A DNA stretch of 64,000 nucleotides, from contig JABDRB010000012.1 of the NCBI GenBank assembly GCA_013041925.1, forward strand, positions 186,001-250,000, given 5' to 3'. This DNA is from Akkermansiaceae bacterium (GTDB lineage: Bacteria; Verrucomicrobiota; Verrucomicrobiia; Verrucomicrobiales; Akkermansiaceae). The position numbers were made by a program, and so were the translations under genes. The notes under the pieces were generated by a model. It searched no databases and had not been told where the DNA came from. It was given only the letters and a program-made list of their open reading frames with translations. Shown here in pieces: positions 26,750-36,260 of the stretch (positions within the stretch are counted from its first letter, which is position 1; the number at the start of each line of letters is the position of its first letter).

Positions 26750-27334
26750 TTACGCTTCCCCCCCCCGTTGCCTCACCGCCTCATAGAGGCAGACCGCGGT
26801 GGCGACACTCACGTTTAGGCATTCCACCTTGCCCGCCATCGGGATCTTAATCAAAAAGTCGCAGCTCTCCTCGGTGAGTCGGCGCATGCCTGTCCCTTCC
26901 GCCCCCATAACAATTGCCATGGGTCCTGTCAGTTGGGTTTGATAAAGGGTGCTGTCGCCCGCATCACTCGTGCCAACAAGCCATACGCCAGCATCCTGTA
27001 ATTTCTTCATCGTCCTTGCAAGATTGGTCACTTGAAAAAAGGGCACCGAGTCAGCAGCACCCACCGAAATCCGCCTCACGGTGTCCGTGATGCTTGCCGA
27101 TTTATCCTTAGGGGCAACAACCGCCGTGACACCAGCCCCATCGGCCGTCCTCAAAATAGCACCCAGATTGTGAGGGTCTTGCACGCAGTCAAGCAGGAGC
27201 AGCAACGGAGATGCCTCCGAGCCGATCAGTTCATACAAATCTTCTTCTGGACGTGATCTCGCCGCCTTATTGGGGCGGCCACCTCTTGCGTGTTTATTGT
27301 CTCGGGCTTCCCCTTCTCTTCCTTTGCGGCGCAT
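26750..27334 (-). CDS. SpoU/TrmH-family rRNA 2'-O-methyltransferase
   Basis: 194 aa, SPOUT domain only. [20 protein letters not shown] (motif 1), [12 protein letters not shown] (motif 2) and [23 protein letters not shown] (motif 3, the knot that binds SAM) are all intact. The N-terminal ribosome-binding domain of RlmB (about 75 aa) is replaced by a short basic stretch. Target nucleotide not predictable. Confidence 0.9.
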   Translation of the reverse strand: MRRKGREGEARDNKHARGGRPNKAARSRPEEDLYELIGSEASPLLLLLDCVQDPHNLGAILRTADGAGVTAVVAPKDKSASITDTVRRISVGAADSVPFFQVTNLARTMKKLQDAGVWLVGTSDAGDSTLYQTQLTGPMAIVMGAEGTGMRRLTEESCDFLIKIPMAGKVECLNVSVATAVCLYEAVRQRGGEA

Positions 27335-27368
27335 GATTTTTTTTTGGGATCAATGTTAAACGTTTTTT

Positions 27369-29084
27369 TTACAGGCCCTGCTCGATTTCTTTGAGTTCTA
27401 AAAAGAGCCCGTTCCACTGTCTGAGATTCGGTTGAAGTTCAAGTTCAGCGTCGGCAATGTGACGTCGCACCGAACCCAACAAGCCACCGTATTCGATGTA
27501 GAAATCGTGGACGCCCTCTTTGTAGTCACCTTCGAGCGCATCAGCAAAGGGAATACGTGAATCATCCAGTTTTTCGCTCAATGACTGAATGATCTCATTC
27601 CGGGTGCGCCGCGAGTGATAGGCAAAAATAAGAACCGATGACATCGATCCCGCAAGCAAACCCAAGGCCACATACGGGTCTGGGCTGACCGCCAATGATC
27701 CGGCCACACCCGATGCCAGCAGCAGCACAAGACAAACATAAAGTCTAGCCTTCAAGCCTGCTCGCCGCTCAGCCAACTGATGGTCCAACCCGCCACGCAG
27801 ATTAAGATTCAACACCGCCAGACGCGCGGCACGTGCCATCCGCTTACTAAAACGCTCACACGTAGGGTCAAACCCGGCTGTTTCCATATCACGAAGCGAA
27901 ATGGCCAGACGCTCTTTCACTCTAGGCCGAACGGTTTCCCAGTGCTTGCGGCACGCGTCCACAAGCTGTTTCCCCTCGTCGTTGGCCTGCTGTGCCATCG
28001 CGGCTTTCACTGAGTCCACCAGTGCGGCTTCGACCGCTTTCGGGATTCGCTCCGCAACAAAAAGACTCCGCATCGATGCCCAGACATTCATTTTCCGATA
28101 CATCAACCCCTTGACCTTCTCACTCTGAGAGGAAAAAACATCGCGCATGCGGGTAAGCTTGACGGGGAGATCAGACGACTGTTTCTCGCACTCCTCAGCC
28201 ACCTCCGTCTCGATCTCACGGAGAAAACCTTCATTCTCATTCAGGAGTCGCCTGCGGAGATCAATCATCTCTTCGATCCTACGCAAAACCTCACCGACGG
28301 CATCACGTATCCGATGAAGCCCATCGCGCCTCACAGGAGAATGGGCGACTCGATCGGAAACATCTTGTTCCAAGAGGGGAAAACCACTCTGCCGCCACCG
28401 GCGCGCATCCATCGGCGACTCCATTTTAGCCTGAAGTGCCGACATCCCCGAAACTGGATAAATCGGCAGTCGATGCCCAACACGCTGAACGCAAAGATCA
28501 CGCATGTGACCAAGAATTACCTCCATATCTTTCTCGTCATGCTCGTCCGCCTGCTGGACGATAAAAATCGACTTATCGAGAGTCGACTGATCCAACCTTG
28601 AGATACCGTTCCAAGTCGATGCCCCCCAGGGGTTACTGGCCGGGAACACCCAGAAAACCAGGTCTGATGTGGACAAAAACCGATCCGCAACCGCTTGATG
28701 CTCCCGCGTCATGGCATTGGTCCCAGGTGGATCCACGAGGTTAAAATCCATCAATGATTCAATCGGTCGGAACCGCTCTTCGAGAATGGGCGTCATTTCC
28801 TTGTCGTGACGTTCTTCCCCGTATCGATAGCATCTTACACGGTCCGGCTCCGAGCGGTCGGTGGATTCACAAATCTCATGACCAAAGAGGCCATTAAGCA
28901 GGGTGGACTTTCCCGCATTGATCTCACCGCAAACCATAAAAAGAAACGGTTTGCTCAGATCCTTGGTGATAACATCATCCATCAAAGGGGCTCTCTCGGC
29001 CCCTGTTATTTCAGCCAATTTCAATACACGAAAAACAACGTCGGCGAGACGTTGGCGTGTCTTTAAATACTCTTCCCCAAACAT
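27369..29084 (-). CDS. Bacterial dynamin-like GTPase
   Basis: 571 aa. GEINAGKSTLLNGLFG near residue 53 is the P-loop, DRSEPDRV contributes switch I, DPPGTN near 116 is G3, and VQQADEHD resembles G4. A long helical middle region is followed by two adjacent membrane segments (about 450-490) and a coiled-coil C-terminus. This is the plan of bacterial dynamin-like proteins that bind membrane and oligomerise. Only 34 bp separate it from the SpoU gene downstream. Specific role unknown. Confidence 0.85.
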   Translation of the reverse strand: MFGEEYLKTRQRLADVVFRVLKLAEITGAERAPLMDDVITKDLSKPFLFMVCGEINAGKSTLLNGLFGHEICESTDRSEPDRVRCYRYGEERHDKEMTPILEERFRPIESLMDFNLVDPPGTNAMTREHQAVADRFLSTSDLVFWVFPASNPWGASTWNGISRLDQSTLDKSIFIVQQADEHDEKDMEVILGHMRDLCVQRVGHRLPIYPVSGMSALQAKMESPMDARRWRQSGFPLLEQDVSDRVAHSPVRRDGLHRIRDAVGEVLRRIEEMIDLRRRLLNENEGFLREIETEVAEECEKQSSDLPVKLTRMRDVFSSQSEKVKGLMYRKMNVWASMRSLFVAERIPKAVEAALVDSVKAAMAQQANDEGKQLVDACRKHWETVRPRVKERLAISLRDMETAGFDPTCERFSKRMARAARLAVLNLNLRGGLDHQLAERRAGLKARLYVCLVLLLASGVAGSLAVSPDPYVALGLLAGSMSSVLIFAYHSRRTRNEIIQSLSEKLDDSRIPFADALEGDYKEGVHDFYIEYGGLLGSVRRHIADAELELQPNLRQWNGLFLELKEIEQGL

Positions 29085-29155
29085 GGCTTACGGGTCATCA
29101 AGGAAATTTTCACCTATTCACCTCTTCACCCATTCATCGTTCTCGATCAGTTGAA

Positions 29156-30031
29156 TTACCTGACCACCGAGACGGCAATGGGCATCATCGGCGGCGAGCT
29201 TGGGGGAAGCGGCGAGGTCGGCGCCTGAACCATATTCACTGGCGGATTCAGCGCAAGTAATTGGGAAACGGTGACAAACTTGAACCCACGCCGGAGTAAC
29301 CCGTCAAGGGTTGCGGGCATCGCATCCACCGTCGGTTTGTGCAGATCATGAGCAAGCACAATCGATCCGTTCCGTGTATGGTTGATAATGCGGGAGGCTA
29401 CCACAGAAACTCCGGGGCGTTTCCAGTCCTGAGGGTCGACATTCCACAAAATGGTCGGGTAGGCATACTCCTTATAGATCCATGCCCGCTGACTCTGGCG
29501 CAGCGCACCATAGGGTGGGCGCATCGTTCTTGGTTTTACGCCGCAGGCGGCAATGATCGCGTCACGCGTGCTGTTCATCTCTTGGCGCACGGACGCATCA
29601 CTGAGGGTGGTAAGATTACGGTGAGTCCAGGTGTGATTGCCTATTTCATGCCCCTCCGCCACAATACGGCGGACGATGTGTGGATACATATTCACACTGC
29701 GTCCAATCACGTAGAAGGTGGCTCTGATATTGCGCTGGCGCAGCATATCGAGCAGGCGCGGGGTGTTTTGGGGATGAGGCCCATCATCGTAAGTCATCGC
29801 GATATAAGGCATAGTCGTGCGCCCACGGGAATGACTGACTCCCGCGACCCCAGAAAGACTGTTCGGAAGCGCAATGTCAGCATTGCGAAGTCCAGAACCG
29901 TGCATCGATGCCGTGCGGTAATCTGCATTTGAATTGGTTTTTTTATGCCTCTTGTCCTTGGCAGAGCAAGCTACCAGCATCGATAATGCGGCAAGCGTCA
30001 TCAGAAAAAAAGGATATCGGTGGGTGATCAT
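29156..30031 (-). CDS. Polysaccharide deacetylase lipoprotein (NodB domain)
   Basis: 291 aa with a lipoprotein leader ending LVACS (Cys22). NodB homology domain from about 75: TYDDGPHP (catalytic base and metal Asp), HTWTHRN (metal His pair), RPPYGALR, and VLAHDLH. Removes acetyl groups from peptidoglycan or other N-acetylated glycans at the envelope. A Pro-rich C-terminus follows. Confidence 0.9.
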   Translation of the reverse strand: MITHRYPFFLMTLAALSMLVACSAKDKRHKKTNSNADYRTASMHGSGLRNADIALPNSLSGVAGVSHSRGRTTMPYIAMTYDDGPHPQNTPRLLDMLRQRNIRATFYVIGRSVNMYPHIVRRIVAEGHEIGNHTWTHRNLTTLSDASVRQEMNSTRDAIIAACGVKPRTMRPPYGALRQSQRAWIYKEYAYPTILWNVDPQDWKRPGVSVVASRIINHTRNGSIVLAHDLHKPTVDAMPATLDGLLRRGFKFVTVSQLLALNPPVNMVQAPTSPLPPSSPPMMPIAVSVVR

Positions 30032-30386
30032 TGAGCTCAGGATAGAATGAGGTGTGGTTGGATGAGAATACCAGAATGCGGATACAGAATGGTCACGCCC
30101 ATTTCAGCAAGCGTCTTGGTTCGAAGGTGTCCACTCATTAAACACGAAACCCACCCGCCTGTGAAGCTTGTATTTTTGTCGATCATTCGAAATCCGGGCA
30201 TCATTCGCGATCGACTCGGGTCAGATGAGGGTAAATCTTCCTCATTTGATGATTTTCTTCATTTCGCTATTGCAAAGTATCTCATCTCAGCTTAGAGAAT
30301 CCCGCGTCAGCCGAAGTGGACATCCCGTAAGGAGCATCCCAGCCCCCTTCCCTATCCACATCGCGCCGACCCTGTTGAGTTTCAAC
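30032..30386. other. Intergenic stretch without recognised gene
   Basis: Between the deacetylase and tRNA-Gln. Short frames are present on both strands but none looks like protein. A weak TTGCAA-N17-TAGAGA at about 30264-30295 could be a promoter for the tRNA. Confidence 0.4.
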
Positions 30387-30457
30387 AGCCCTATGGTGTA
30401 ATGGTAACACTCCGGATTTTGATTCCGTCATTCCAGGTTCGAGTCCTGGTAGGGCTA
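30387..30457 (+). tRNA. tRNA-Gln (anticodon UUG)
   Basis: 71 nt, no encoded CCA. Acceptor AGCCCTA/TAGGGCT pairs fully, the loop TTTTGAT gives anticodon TTG, and the T arm is CCAGG-TTCGAGT-CCTGG. The outermost anticodon-stem pair is a mismatch. Confidence 0.95.
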
Positions 30458-30536
30458 CTCTCCTCCAAGCCCATAATCTGGCCTGTATGATTGAGATCAC
30501 AGCTCAGCAAAAATGGGGTCTCCACCCAGGTGGGGT

Positions 30537-32666
30537 TCACTTCAGCTGATTGGCGAGGTCTTGGGCTTTGACTCGGGTAGCCCCTTGATGGGTTGAGAGG
30601 GTTTTGCCATCGATGGTTTTGACAATGGTTGCGCCGTTGGCCATGATGTTGAGCTTAGCATTCCGAAAGGGAATATTGCGCAGCTCTTTCCCTGAGGGTT
30701 TGTGGGTGCTGCCGAGTTTGATCTCATCGTTCCAGACCTGAGCGTCAAAGAACTCCTGGATGCTGATGTAGGACATGAGCGACCCCCATGTGTAGAACGG
30801 ATCGTTGCGGTTATCACCCTTCCCCTTGCCTTCGATGGCGTTAAAATTCTCGCAAACGGCGCCGCGCTCACGCCAAGCGACGAGCAGAAGATCTAGACCG
30901 CGCGCGGCAATCTTAGAGGCAACATCGTCACGTCCGTAGCGCCGGCAACCTTCGGTGACCAAGAAGTTGGTGGGTGCCCAGACACGTCCACGCCAGTAGG
31001 CTTGCTCTTGGAATGTTGGCTCAGATTTGGGCACGTTGGGGATGACGTAATGGGTCCAGAACTCGTTCGGGTTGACGAGGTAGTCCTTGATCAGTCTATC
31101 CACGCGGTCCTCGGGAACATCTCCGCTGAGCATCGGGAAAAAATGGGTCAGTGACAGCGTGGGGTCAAATTCTCCACTCCAGTGGCGGTTCAAGTAGATG
31201 CCCTTTTTCTCGTTCCAGAGTTCCGCATCAATTTTTGCCGAAAGTGTATCCGCCCTTTGAGTGAGCATTTCCTGATCCTTCTTTTTGCCGAGGATGCCGG
31301 CGATCGTTGCCAAGGTGCGACAGTCGGCGACCATCAACCCGTTGAGTCCCACATACTCGAGCATCATTGCACCGGTTTTTTCATCGCATTCTGCCTTATC
31401 CCACATGGGTGAATTGTCCAAACCGGACTCCCACATAGCACGGGTTTTTAGTGTGCTGCGGCTTTGGTCGGCAGCGAAGCGCTCCGTGACGCCAGGCGGC
31501 AATGTTTTCGGGCGAACCGATCCGAGCTCCATCAGCCCGTCGTTATTTTTATCGCGCTCGCGGAACCGCCAGTTATTCCATGCCAACAGCTGATTGTAGC
31601 AGGCGTCCAGAAACCATTGATCGCCGTATTGGAGGTAGAGTTTGTAGGCGCACCATGACCCGACTTGAGGCTCGGATCGATCCATGCTGACATGCCCCCC
31701 AGCGGCTCCCCAGTTGGGCACCATCCCATTCGGGGTGCTTTTTTCAAGCATGGCGTGCACGTTGGCGTAGGCGAGATCTTTATCGATCATCCCAAGCATG
31801 AGACCGCCAAAAAAGGTATCCCAGCCAAAGATGACATAGTGGCCGAAGTGGCTACCGAGTCGAGTCCATGAGCGATTCACTGGCGTGATCACCTTACCGG
31901 ACTCCGAGTCAAACACGGTGTTCCAGAGAAGCACACGGCGCATCGCTGCGAGTCCCTCTTCAAGCTCGCCATCGGAGCTGATGACACTAGCGAGAAAATC
32001 GGCCTTGGACTTGACCAGGGCGGCATCGATTTCGGCCGGACTGCGTTTGGAATTGAGGCGAAGGTAGACGGGTTGATCCGAGCCAAAAACGAGGTGGGCG
32101 CCACGGGTCGGGTCCCATTTGGGTTTACCCACCTGGCTGACTGCTTCGAGGACAAAGGATTGATCGCCGTGGGTGGCGACCAGCGTATCACCTTTTTTAA
32201 TCACATTGACCTCACCACCCCAGATGGCACCGGCGGTGACCGAGAAGTATTCGGTTCCCATCATTTGATTGGATGGGGTGATTTTTATCAGGAACTCTTC
32301 ACCGACAGCCGCGGTTTCAATGCGAAATGGCTTATCATGGACAGCGAGGGAGATATCCGTGTATTCACCACGGATACCGTGTTCGCCATAGACAGGTTGA
32401 TGTTTCCCTGAAAAGTCGGTGACGTAATTCGACTTGTATTCATCGATAAAGCCGATGTTGATTTCCAGTCGTTCGGGCAAGAGGATATGACTCGTTAGAG
32501 AGTGCGTATTCCACGTATTCCATCCCTGGGCCAAGTTTTTGTAAACATTGACCATTTCGGGGTGGATCTGTTTTTGCGGTGATGTTGATGCATTTGCAGC
32601 AGCGGCGGAACATCCCATCCCACAAGCGGAAATACAGAAAAATGTGATAAGTCGTATCGGGCTCAT
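30537..32666 (-). CDS. Exported GH63/trehalase-like glycoside hydrolase
   Basis: 709 aa with a lipoprotein-like leader (CGMGCSAAAA). A beta-sandwich N-terminal half is followed by an (alpha/alpha)6 barrel: FGWDTFFGGLMLG, MVPNWGAAGG, MWESGLDNSPMWD and YWRGRVWAPTNFLV are GH63 landmarks, the Asp and Glu in them being the likely catalytic pair. GH63 includes alpha-glucosidases and mannosylglycerate hydrolases. Substrate unresolved. Adjacent to the rhamnosidase, same strand, 192 bp apart. Confidence 0.82.
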   Translation of the reverse strand: MSPIRLITFFCISACGMGCSAAAANASTSPQKQIHPEMVNVYKNLAQGWNTWNTHSLTSHILLPERLEINIGFIDEYKSNYVTDFSGKHQPVYGEHGIRGEYTDISLAVHDKPFRIETAAVGEEFLIKITPSNQMMGTEYFSVTAGAIWGGEVNVIKKGDTLVATHGDQSFVLEAVSQVGKPKWDPTRGAHLVFGSDQPVYLRLNSKRSPAEIDAALVKSKADFLASVISSDGELEEGLAAMRRVLLWNTVFDSESGKVITPVNRSWTRLGSHFGHYVIFGWDTFFGGLMLGMIDKDLAYANVHAMLEKSTPNGMVPNWGAAGGHVSMDRSEPQVGSWCAYKLYLQYGDQWFLDACYNQLLAWNNWRFRERDKNNDGLMELGSVRPKTLPPGVTERFAADQSRSTLKTRAMWESGLDNSPMWDKAECDEKTGAMMLEYVGLNGLMVADCRTLATIAGILGKKKDQEMLTQRADTLSAKIDAELWNEKKGIYLNRHWSGEFDPTLSLTHFFPMLSGDVPEDRVDRLIKDYLVNPNEFWTHYVIPNVPKSEPTFQEQAYWRGRVWAPTNFLVTEGCRRYGRDDVASKIAARGLDLLLVAWRERGAVCENFNAIEGKGKGDNRNDPFYTWGSLMSYISIQEFFDAQVWNDEIKLGSTHKPSGKELRNIPFRNAKLNIMANGATIVKTIDGKTLSTHQGATRVKAQDLANQLK

Positions 32667-32858
32667 GGCGGGAAGATGAACTCAAAATCTGAGATTAACA
32701 ATTTAATTATTCCTCCTATTAATGACATTGACCCATCTCATGGGCGATCCATGTGGACGTGCCCTCATCACCCAAAAAACCAGAGGAGCGTAACACTTAC
32801 ACCCGGGTTCTCAAAGACGTGAAAACTAGCCTTACTCGGGTTGTGGGCCCGATTCGAC

Positions 32859-35645
32859 CTAGGGTTGACGAGTGATGGTAAATTGGTAGCGCCCACTGCC
32901 GAGGCGGAGGTGGTGATCGGCCGACTCCGATTTCATCACCTTGACCCCTGAAACCTGTGCGACGGGCTTACCGCCCTCCGTGAGTTGGTCGCCAACTCGT
33001 CCGGGTAATACCACATGGCCACTGGCCCCCACGGGGATGACAATCTCAAACTTCAACGCGTTGGCGGTTGCCGTCCAGTTGGACTCAATCAAGCCACGAA
33101 TCGATTGGTGTGAGCACTTGACCCACTCGAGACCGTCAACAACCTGTGGACGTATTTCGATCCGGTCAAACCCGACAGCGTCACCCGCCGCCTGAATCCC
33201 GCCAAGCCAACGGAAGAACCATCCTGAAATCGATCCAAACATCGGATGGTTATGGGAATGGGTATCATCCCCACCCGCCCAACTCTCCCACAGTGTGGTG
33301 GCATCATTTTCAAGCATCCACCCCCAGGAGGGATATGTTTTCCGATCCGCCAAGGCATAGGCGAGGTCACTGCGCCCCTGACGAGAGAGCTCTTCAAGGA
33401 GGTGCTGGGTGCCAAAAATCCCCGTGGTAAGCTGTGGTCCGTCGGGAGCCTTAAGCCCCTCAACCAACTGATTGAATACCTTCGGACGAGCCGAGATCGC
33501 TGCAGCACCGTAGCCAAGGGCAAAGGCTTGGTTCGATTGAGAACCATCACCAACCTTGCCTGTGTCGGCATCGAGATAAGTTTTCGCCCATGCTGCCGCC
33601 GACTCATCCGCCATGGCCAGACAGCGCTCGGCATCGGCATCCCTACCGATCAGACGGCAGAGTCGACTCATCCGCCGAGCGGCATCGATAAACAAGGGTG
33701 TAGTTAATGCTGGGCCGCGAGCTTTGACGAGCACTTCATGATCACTTAACCCTTTGACCACGAGACCATCCTCGCGCCGGGCGGCTTCGACATCCAACCA
33801 GCGCAATGCGTTGGGAACCTGCTCGGCAAGCAAACGGTCGGCTCCGTAGTGGCGGTGAAGTTGTTCGAGCAATAGCGGGTGAACCATCGCCCAACCGACG
33901 CCGCAGTAGTCAATCCCGACAAAGGGTGCGGTGTCGGTGAAGCGGCCATCAGGTCGCGCACCATCAGCCCAGTCACGAACGGTTTTGGCATAGAACCCTG
34001 CCATATCGAAGTTCATCAGGAAAGTCTCGCTAGTGGCCACAATATCCCCCCCATAAGCAAGCCGCTCGCGATGTGGACAGTCGGATTGCACGCTCACGAC
34101 ATTGGACAAAAATGTGTTCCGGCACATTTTCTGAATCTGATTGAGTCGATCATTGGAGCACGAGAAGGAACCGACATCGGTCAGGTCGGAGTATAAGGGG
34201 ATACCGATGACGTCTGAGGCAGCGGGCGCTTGAGGCAACCCAGTGACCTCCATGTAGCGGAATCCGTGAAAGGTAAAATCGGGTCGGTAGACCTCGTTGT
34301 CGTCGCCCCGAGTAATATAAACATCCTGCTGCCAAGCGATATTCGGAGCACCGGGGCCTCCCTTCAAGACGTCTTTCCCATCAGGTCCCTTGCGTGTCCC
34401 CTTGATTTGCCCACAAACGCTGGTCATCGGATTGAGTGTCCCATCCTCATGGAGAAGCTCGCCATAACGAAAAGTGACTTTTGTTCCAGCAGGTGCATCC
34501 AGCTTGATTTCGGCAACGCCGGTGAAGTTCCGGCCAATATCAACAATATGAACGCCGGGAGCTGGGGTCGTCACCGCCACAGCGGGCACAGATTCAGCCG
34601 CTCGGACAGGAGGAGTCACCATCGCACGCAGAGGATCAAGTGAGGCATCGGTGACTCGTGCTGGCTTCCACGCAGAGTCATCAAAACTCGGCTGCCCCCA
34701 ACCCGGTATCGCTCGTCGAGCATCACGCACCTCTCCAAGATAAACACTGTTAGAGATCACCTCACTGGGTGTGGTTTTCCAACCCGAACCTGTAACGACC
34801 ATGGTGCTGGTGTTATCGGGATGATCAACCACCAGATAGGCGATCACCCGAGGACGCCCCGTGGTCAAGGATGCGCGGATATTACGATGCCCCCACATCC
34901 TCAATGGGAGCGGGTTATACCAGCCATTCCCCAAGGCAAAACCAAGGCAATTCTTTCCTGATACCAGTTGCTGGGTGACATCATGCGTGCTAAATAAAAT
35001 ACGCTTATCAAAGGCGGTCCACGGCGGGTCGAGGACATGGTCACCTACGCGACTCCCGTTCAGACTGGGCACATACCAGCCGAGCCCAGCCACATGCAGT
35101 CGGGCCCGCACCACCGGCTTGATCACCTCAAAATCGCGGCGCATCAAGGGGGCCGGATCCGGCTTGTAAAGATCAACATCCAACGTCGCATTCTCCCGTC
35201 CGTCGTCAATCCAACGCGCACCATGCCAATCAGCCGGTGATTGCGGCGCAACTTCCCATGCCGCTGGTTGACTCCATACCGACACCTTCCCGGCGGCGTC
35301 CCAGGCACGAACTTTCCAATGGCAGCGCTGACCCGCCGTCAGCTTTTGGCCTGAGTAACGCATACCGGGTGATCTTTTGGCTGGCACCTTACCGGAGTCC
35401 CAGATGTCTCCCTGCCCCATCGCCAGCGTGTCTTCGCTGCTTGCCACGAGGATTTGCCACGCCGATGGGACTTGGCCTCGGGCATCGGATGCATCGGCCT
35501 TGATATGCCATGTGAGCTGGGGCGTCGCACACACTGTTGGAGAATCACCCATGCCATCGCAACGTAGATCAACCGGCACCATGGCGGCACCAGAATATAG
35601 GGAGAACATAAGAAAGGTCGACGGGATCAGTTCGCGAAGAGTCAT
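32859..35645 (-). CDS. Exported GH78 alpha-L-rhamnosidase
   Basis: 928 aa with a short signal peptide. Order of domains: Fn3-like N-terminus, rhamnosidase N domain (ARLHVAGLGWYVPSLNG), concanavalin-like domain (GNGWYNP), an (alpha/alpha)6 barrel with VQSDCPHRERLAYGGD (general acid region) and TTLWESWAGGDDTHSHNHPMFG, and a C-terminal beta domain. Cleaves terminal alpha-L-rhamnose by inversion. With GH95, GH63, GH16 and the sulfatase it points to degradation of rhamnose- or fucose-containing sulfated algal polysaccharide. Confidence 0.93.
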   Translation of the reverse strand: MTLRELIPSTFLMFSLYSGAAMVPVDLRCDGMGDSPTVCATPQLTWHIKADASDARGQVPSAWQILVASSEDTLAMGQGDIWDSGKVPAKRSPGMRYSGQKLTAGQRCHWKVRAWDAAGKVSVWSQPAAWEVAPQSPADWHGARWIDDGRENATLDVDLYKPDPAPLMRRDFEVIKPVVRARLHVAGLGWYVPSLNGSRVGDHVLDPPWTAFDKRILFSTHDVTQQLVSGKNCLGFALGNGWYNPLPLRMWGHRNIRASLTTGRPRVIAYLVVDHPDNTSTMVVTGSGWKTTPSEVISNSVYLGEVRDARRAIPGWGQPSFDDSAWKPARVTDASLDPLRAMVTPPVRAAESVPAVAVTTPAPGVHIVDIGRNFTGVAEIKLDAPAGTKVTFRYGELLHEDGTLNPMTSVCGQIKGTRKGPDGKDVLKGGPGAPNIAWQQDVYITRGDDNEVYRPDFTFHGFRYMEVTGLPQAPAASDVIGIPLYSDLTDVGSFSCSNDRLNQIQKMCRNTFLSNVVSVQSDCPHRERLAYGGDIVATSETFLMNFDMAGFYAKTVRDWADGARPDGRFTDTAPFVGIDYCGVGWAMVHPLLLEQLHRHYGADRLLAEQVPNALRWLDVEAARREDGLVVKGLSDHEVLVKARGPALTTPLFIDAARRMSRLCRLIGRDADAERCLAMADESAAAWAKTYLDADTGKVGDGSQSNQAFALGYGAAAISARPKVFNQLVEGLKAPDGPQLTTGIFGTQHLLEELSRQGRSDLAYALADRKTYPSWGWMLENDATTLWESWAGGDDTHSHNHPMFGSISGWFFRWLGGIQAAGDAVGFDRIEIRPQVVDGLEWVKCSHQSIRGLIESNWTATANALKFEIVIPVGASGHVVLPGRVGDQLTEGGKPVAQVSGVKVMKSESADHHLRLGSGRYQFTITRQP

Positions 35646-35782
35646 GGGTTAACGGTAGTGGTTTCAGTAATCGGTCCGTGATTCTTCTCTACCGAAGACT
35701 CCATCCTTGCAAGCAATCATTTTGCATTCCTGTTTGATGCGCGACGCTGGTTTCCCATGCATCATTTCTCCGATCCTTCACA

Positions 35783-35810
35783 TTGACAAAACCAAGTGCA
35801 TCGCTAGTTT
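35783..35810 (+). promoter_or_regulatory. Sigma-70 promoter of tRNA-Sec
   Basis: Perfect -35 TTGACA (35783-35788), 16-bp spacer, -10 TAGTTT (35805-35810), ending 20 bp before the tRNA. The same -35, spacer and -10 occur before rpsT. Confidence 0.6.
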
Positions 35811-35830
35811 GTCGACACTTTCTCGATCAT

Positions 35831-35925
35831 GGAGAGTGAAGCGTGCCTGGTGGCCGCCGCGGTTTTCAAAACCGTTGAATGGCTATAACGGTCATTGGTT
35901 GGTTCGATTCCTTCCCTCTCCGCCA
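35831..35925 (+). tRNA. selC: Selenocysteine tRNA (tRNA-Sec, anticodon UCA)
   Basis: 95 nt with encoded GCCA, the length of E. coli selC. The 5' GGAGAG pairs with CTCTCC. The D arm has six pairs (GCG/CGC and GCC/GGC around loop TGGT) with one bulged T, the anticodon loop TTTCAAA gives TCA, and a long variable arm AATGGC/GTCATT closes a TATAACG loop. The T loop is TTCGATT. Two oddities: the T stem GTTGG/CCTTC has two T-T mismatches, and acceptor pair 7 is T-C. Nucleotides 9-11 (AAG) could instead extend the acceptor helix by pairing with CTT. It decodes UGA with SelB and is charged through SelA; those genes are not in the window. Confidence 0.87.
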
Positions 35926-36260
35926 CCCCCCCTTAAATCCTCGATTTCAAAGGCATTGAGAACACACCTAGCGAAAATGGAGGTCAAAACACGCCTTTCT
36001 CATTCTTGCCAATTCTTGCGTTTTCTCGCCAAATAACTGTTCACTTTCTGATCGCATGGAAAGTCCAACCCGTGAACGCCGCCTTCACCAGTGCTGATGG
36101 TGAAGTCCATCCAACCTCTGACACAGACGAATTGATCTCTAGCACCTCATGCCAAGATCGAGCCTTGACAACCCTTTAGGTTTCTGACTATTTCGCGTTC
36201 CTCTCTCCCAACGGACAAGATCCGCTTTCCCCCCACCCACCCCTCATACCCACTACGATC
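35926..36260. other. Intergenic stretch with one small hairpin
   Basis: No gene seen between tRNA-Sec and the glycosyltransferase. CTTCACCA/TGGTGAAG at 36084-36106 is an 8-bp inverted repeat with a 7-nt loop, not followed by T residues. Confidence 0.4.
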
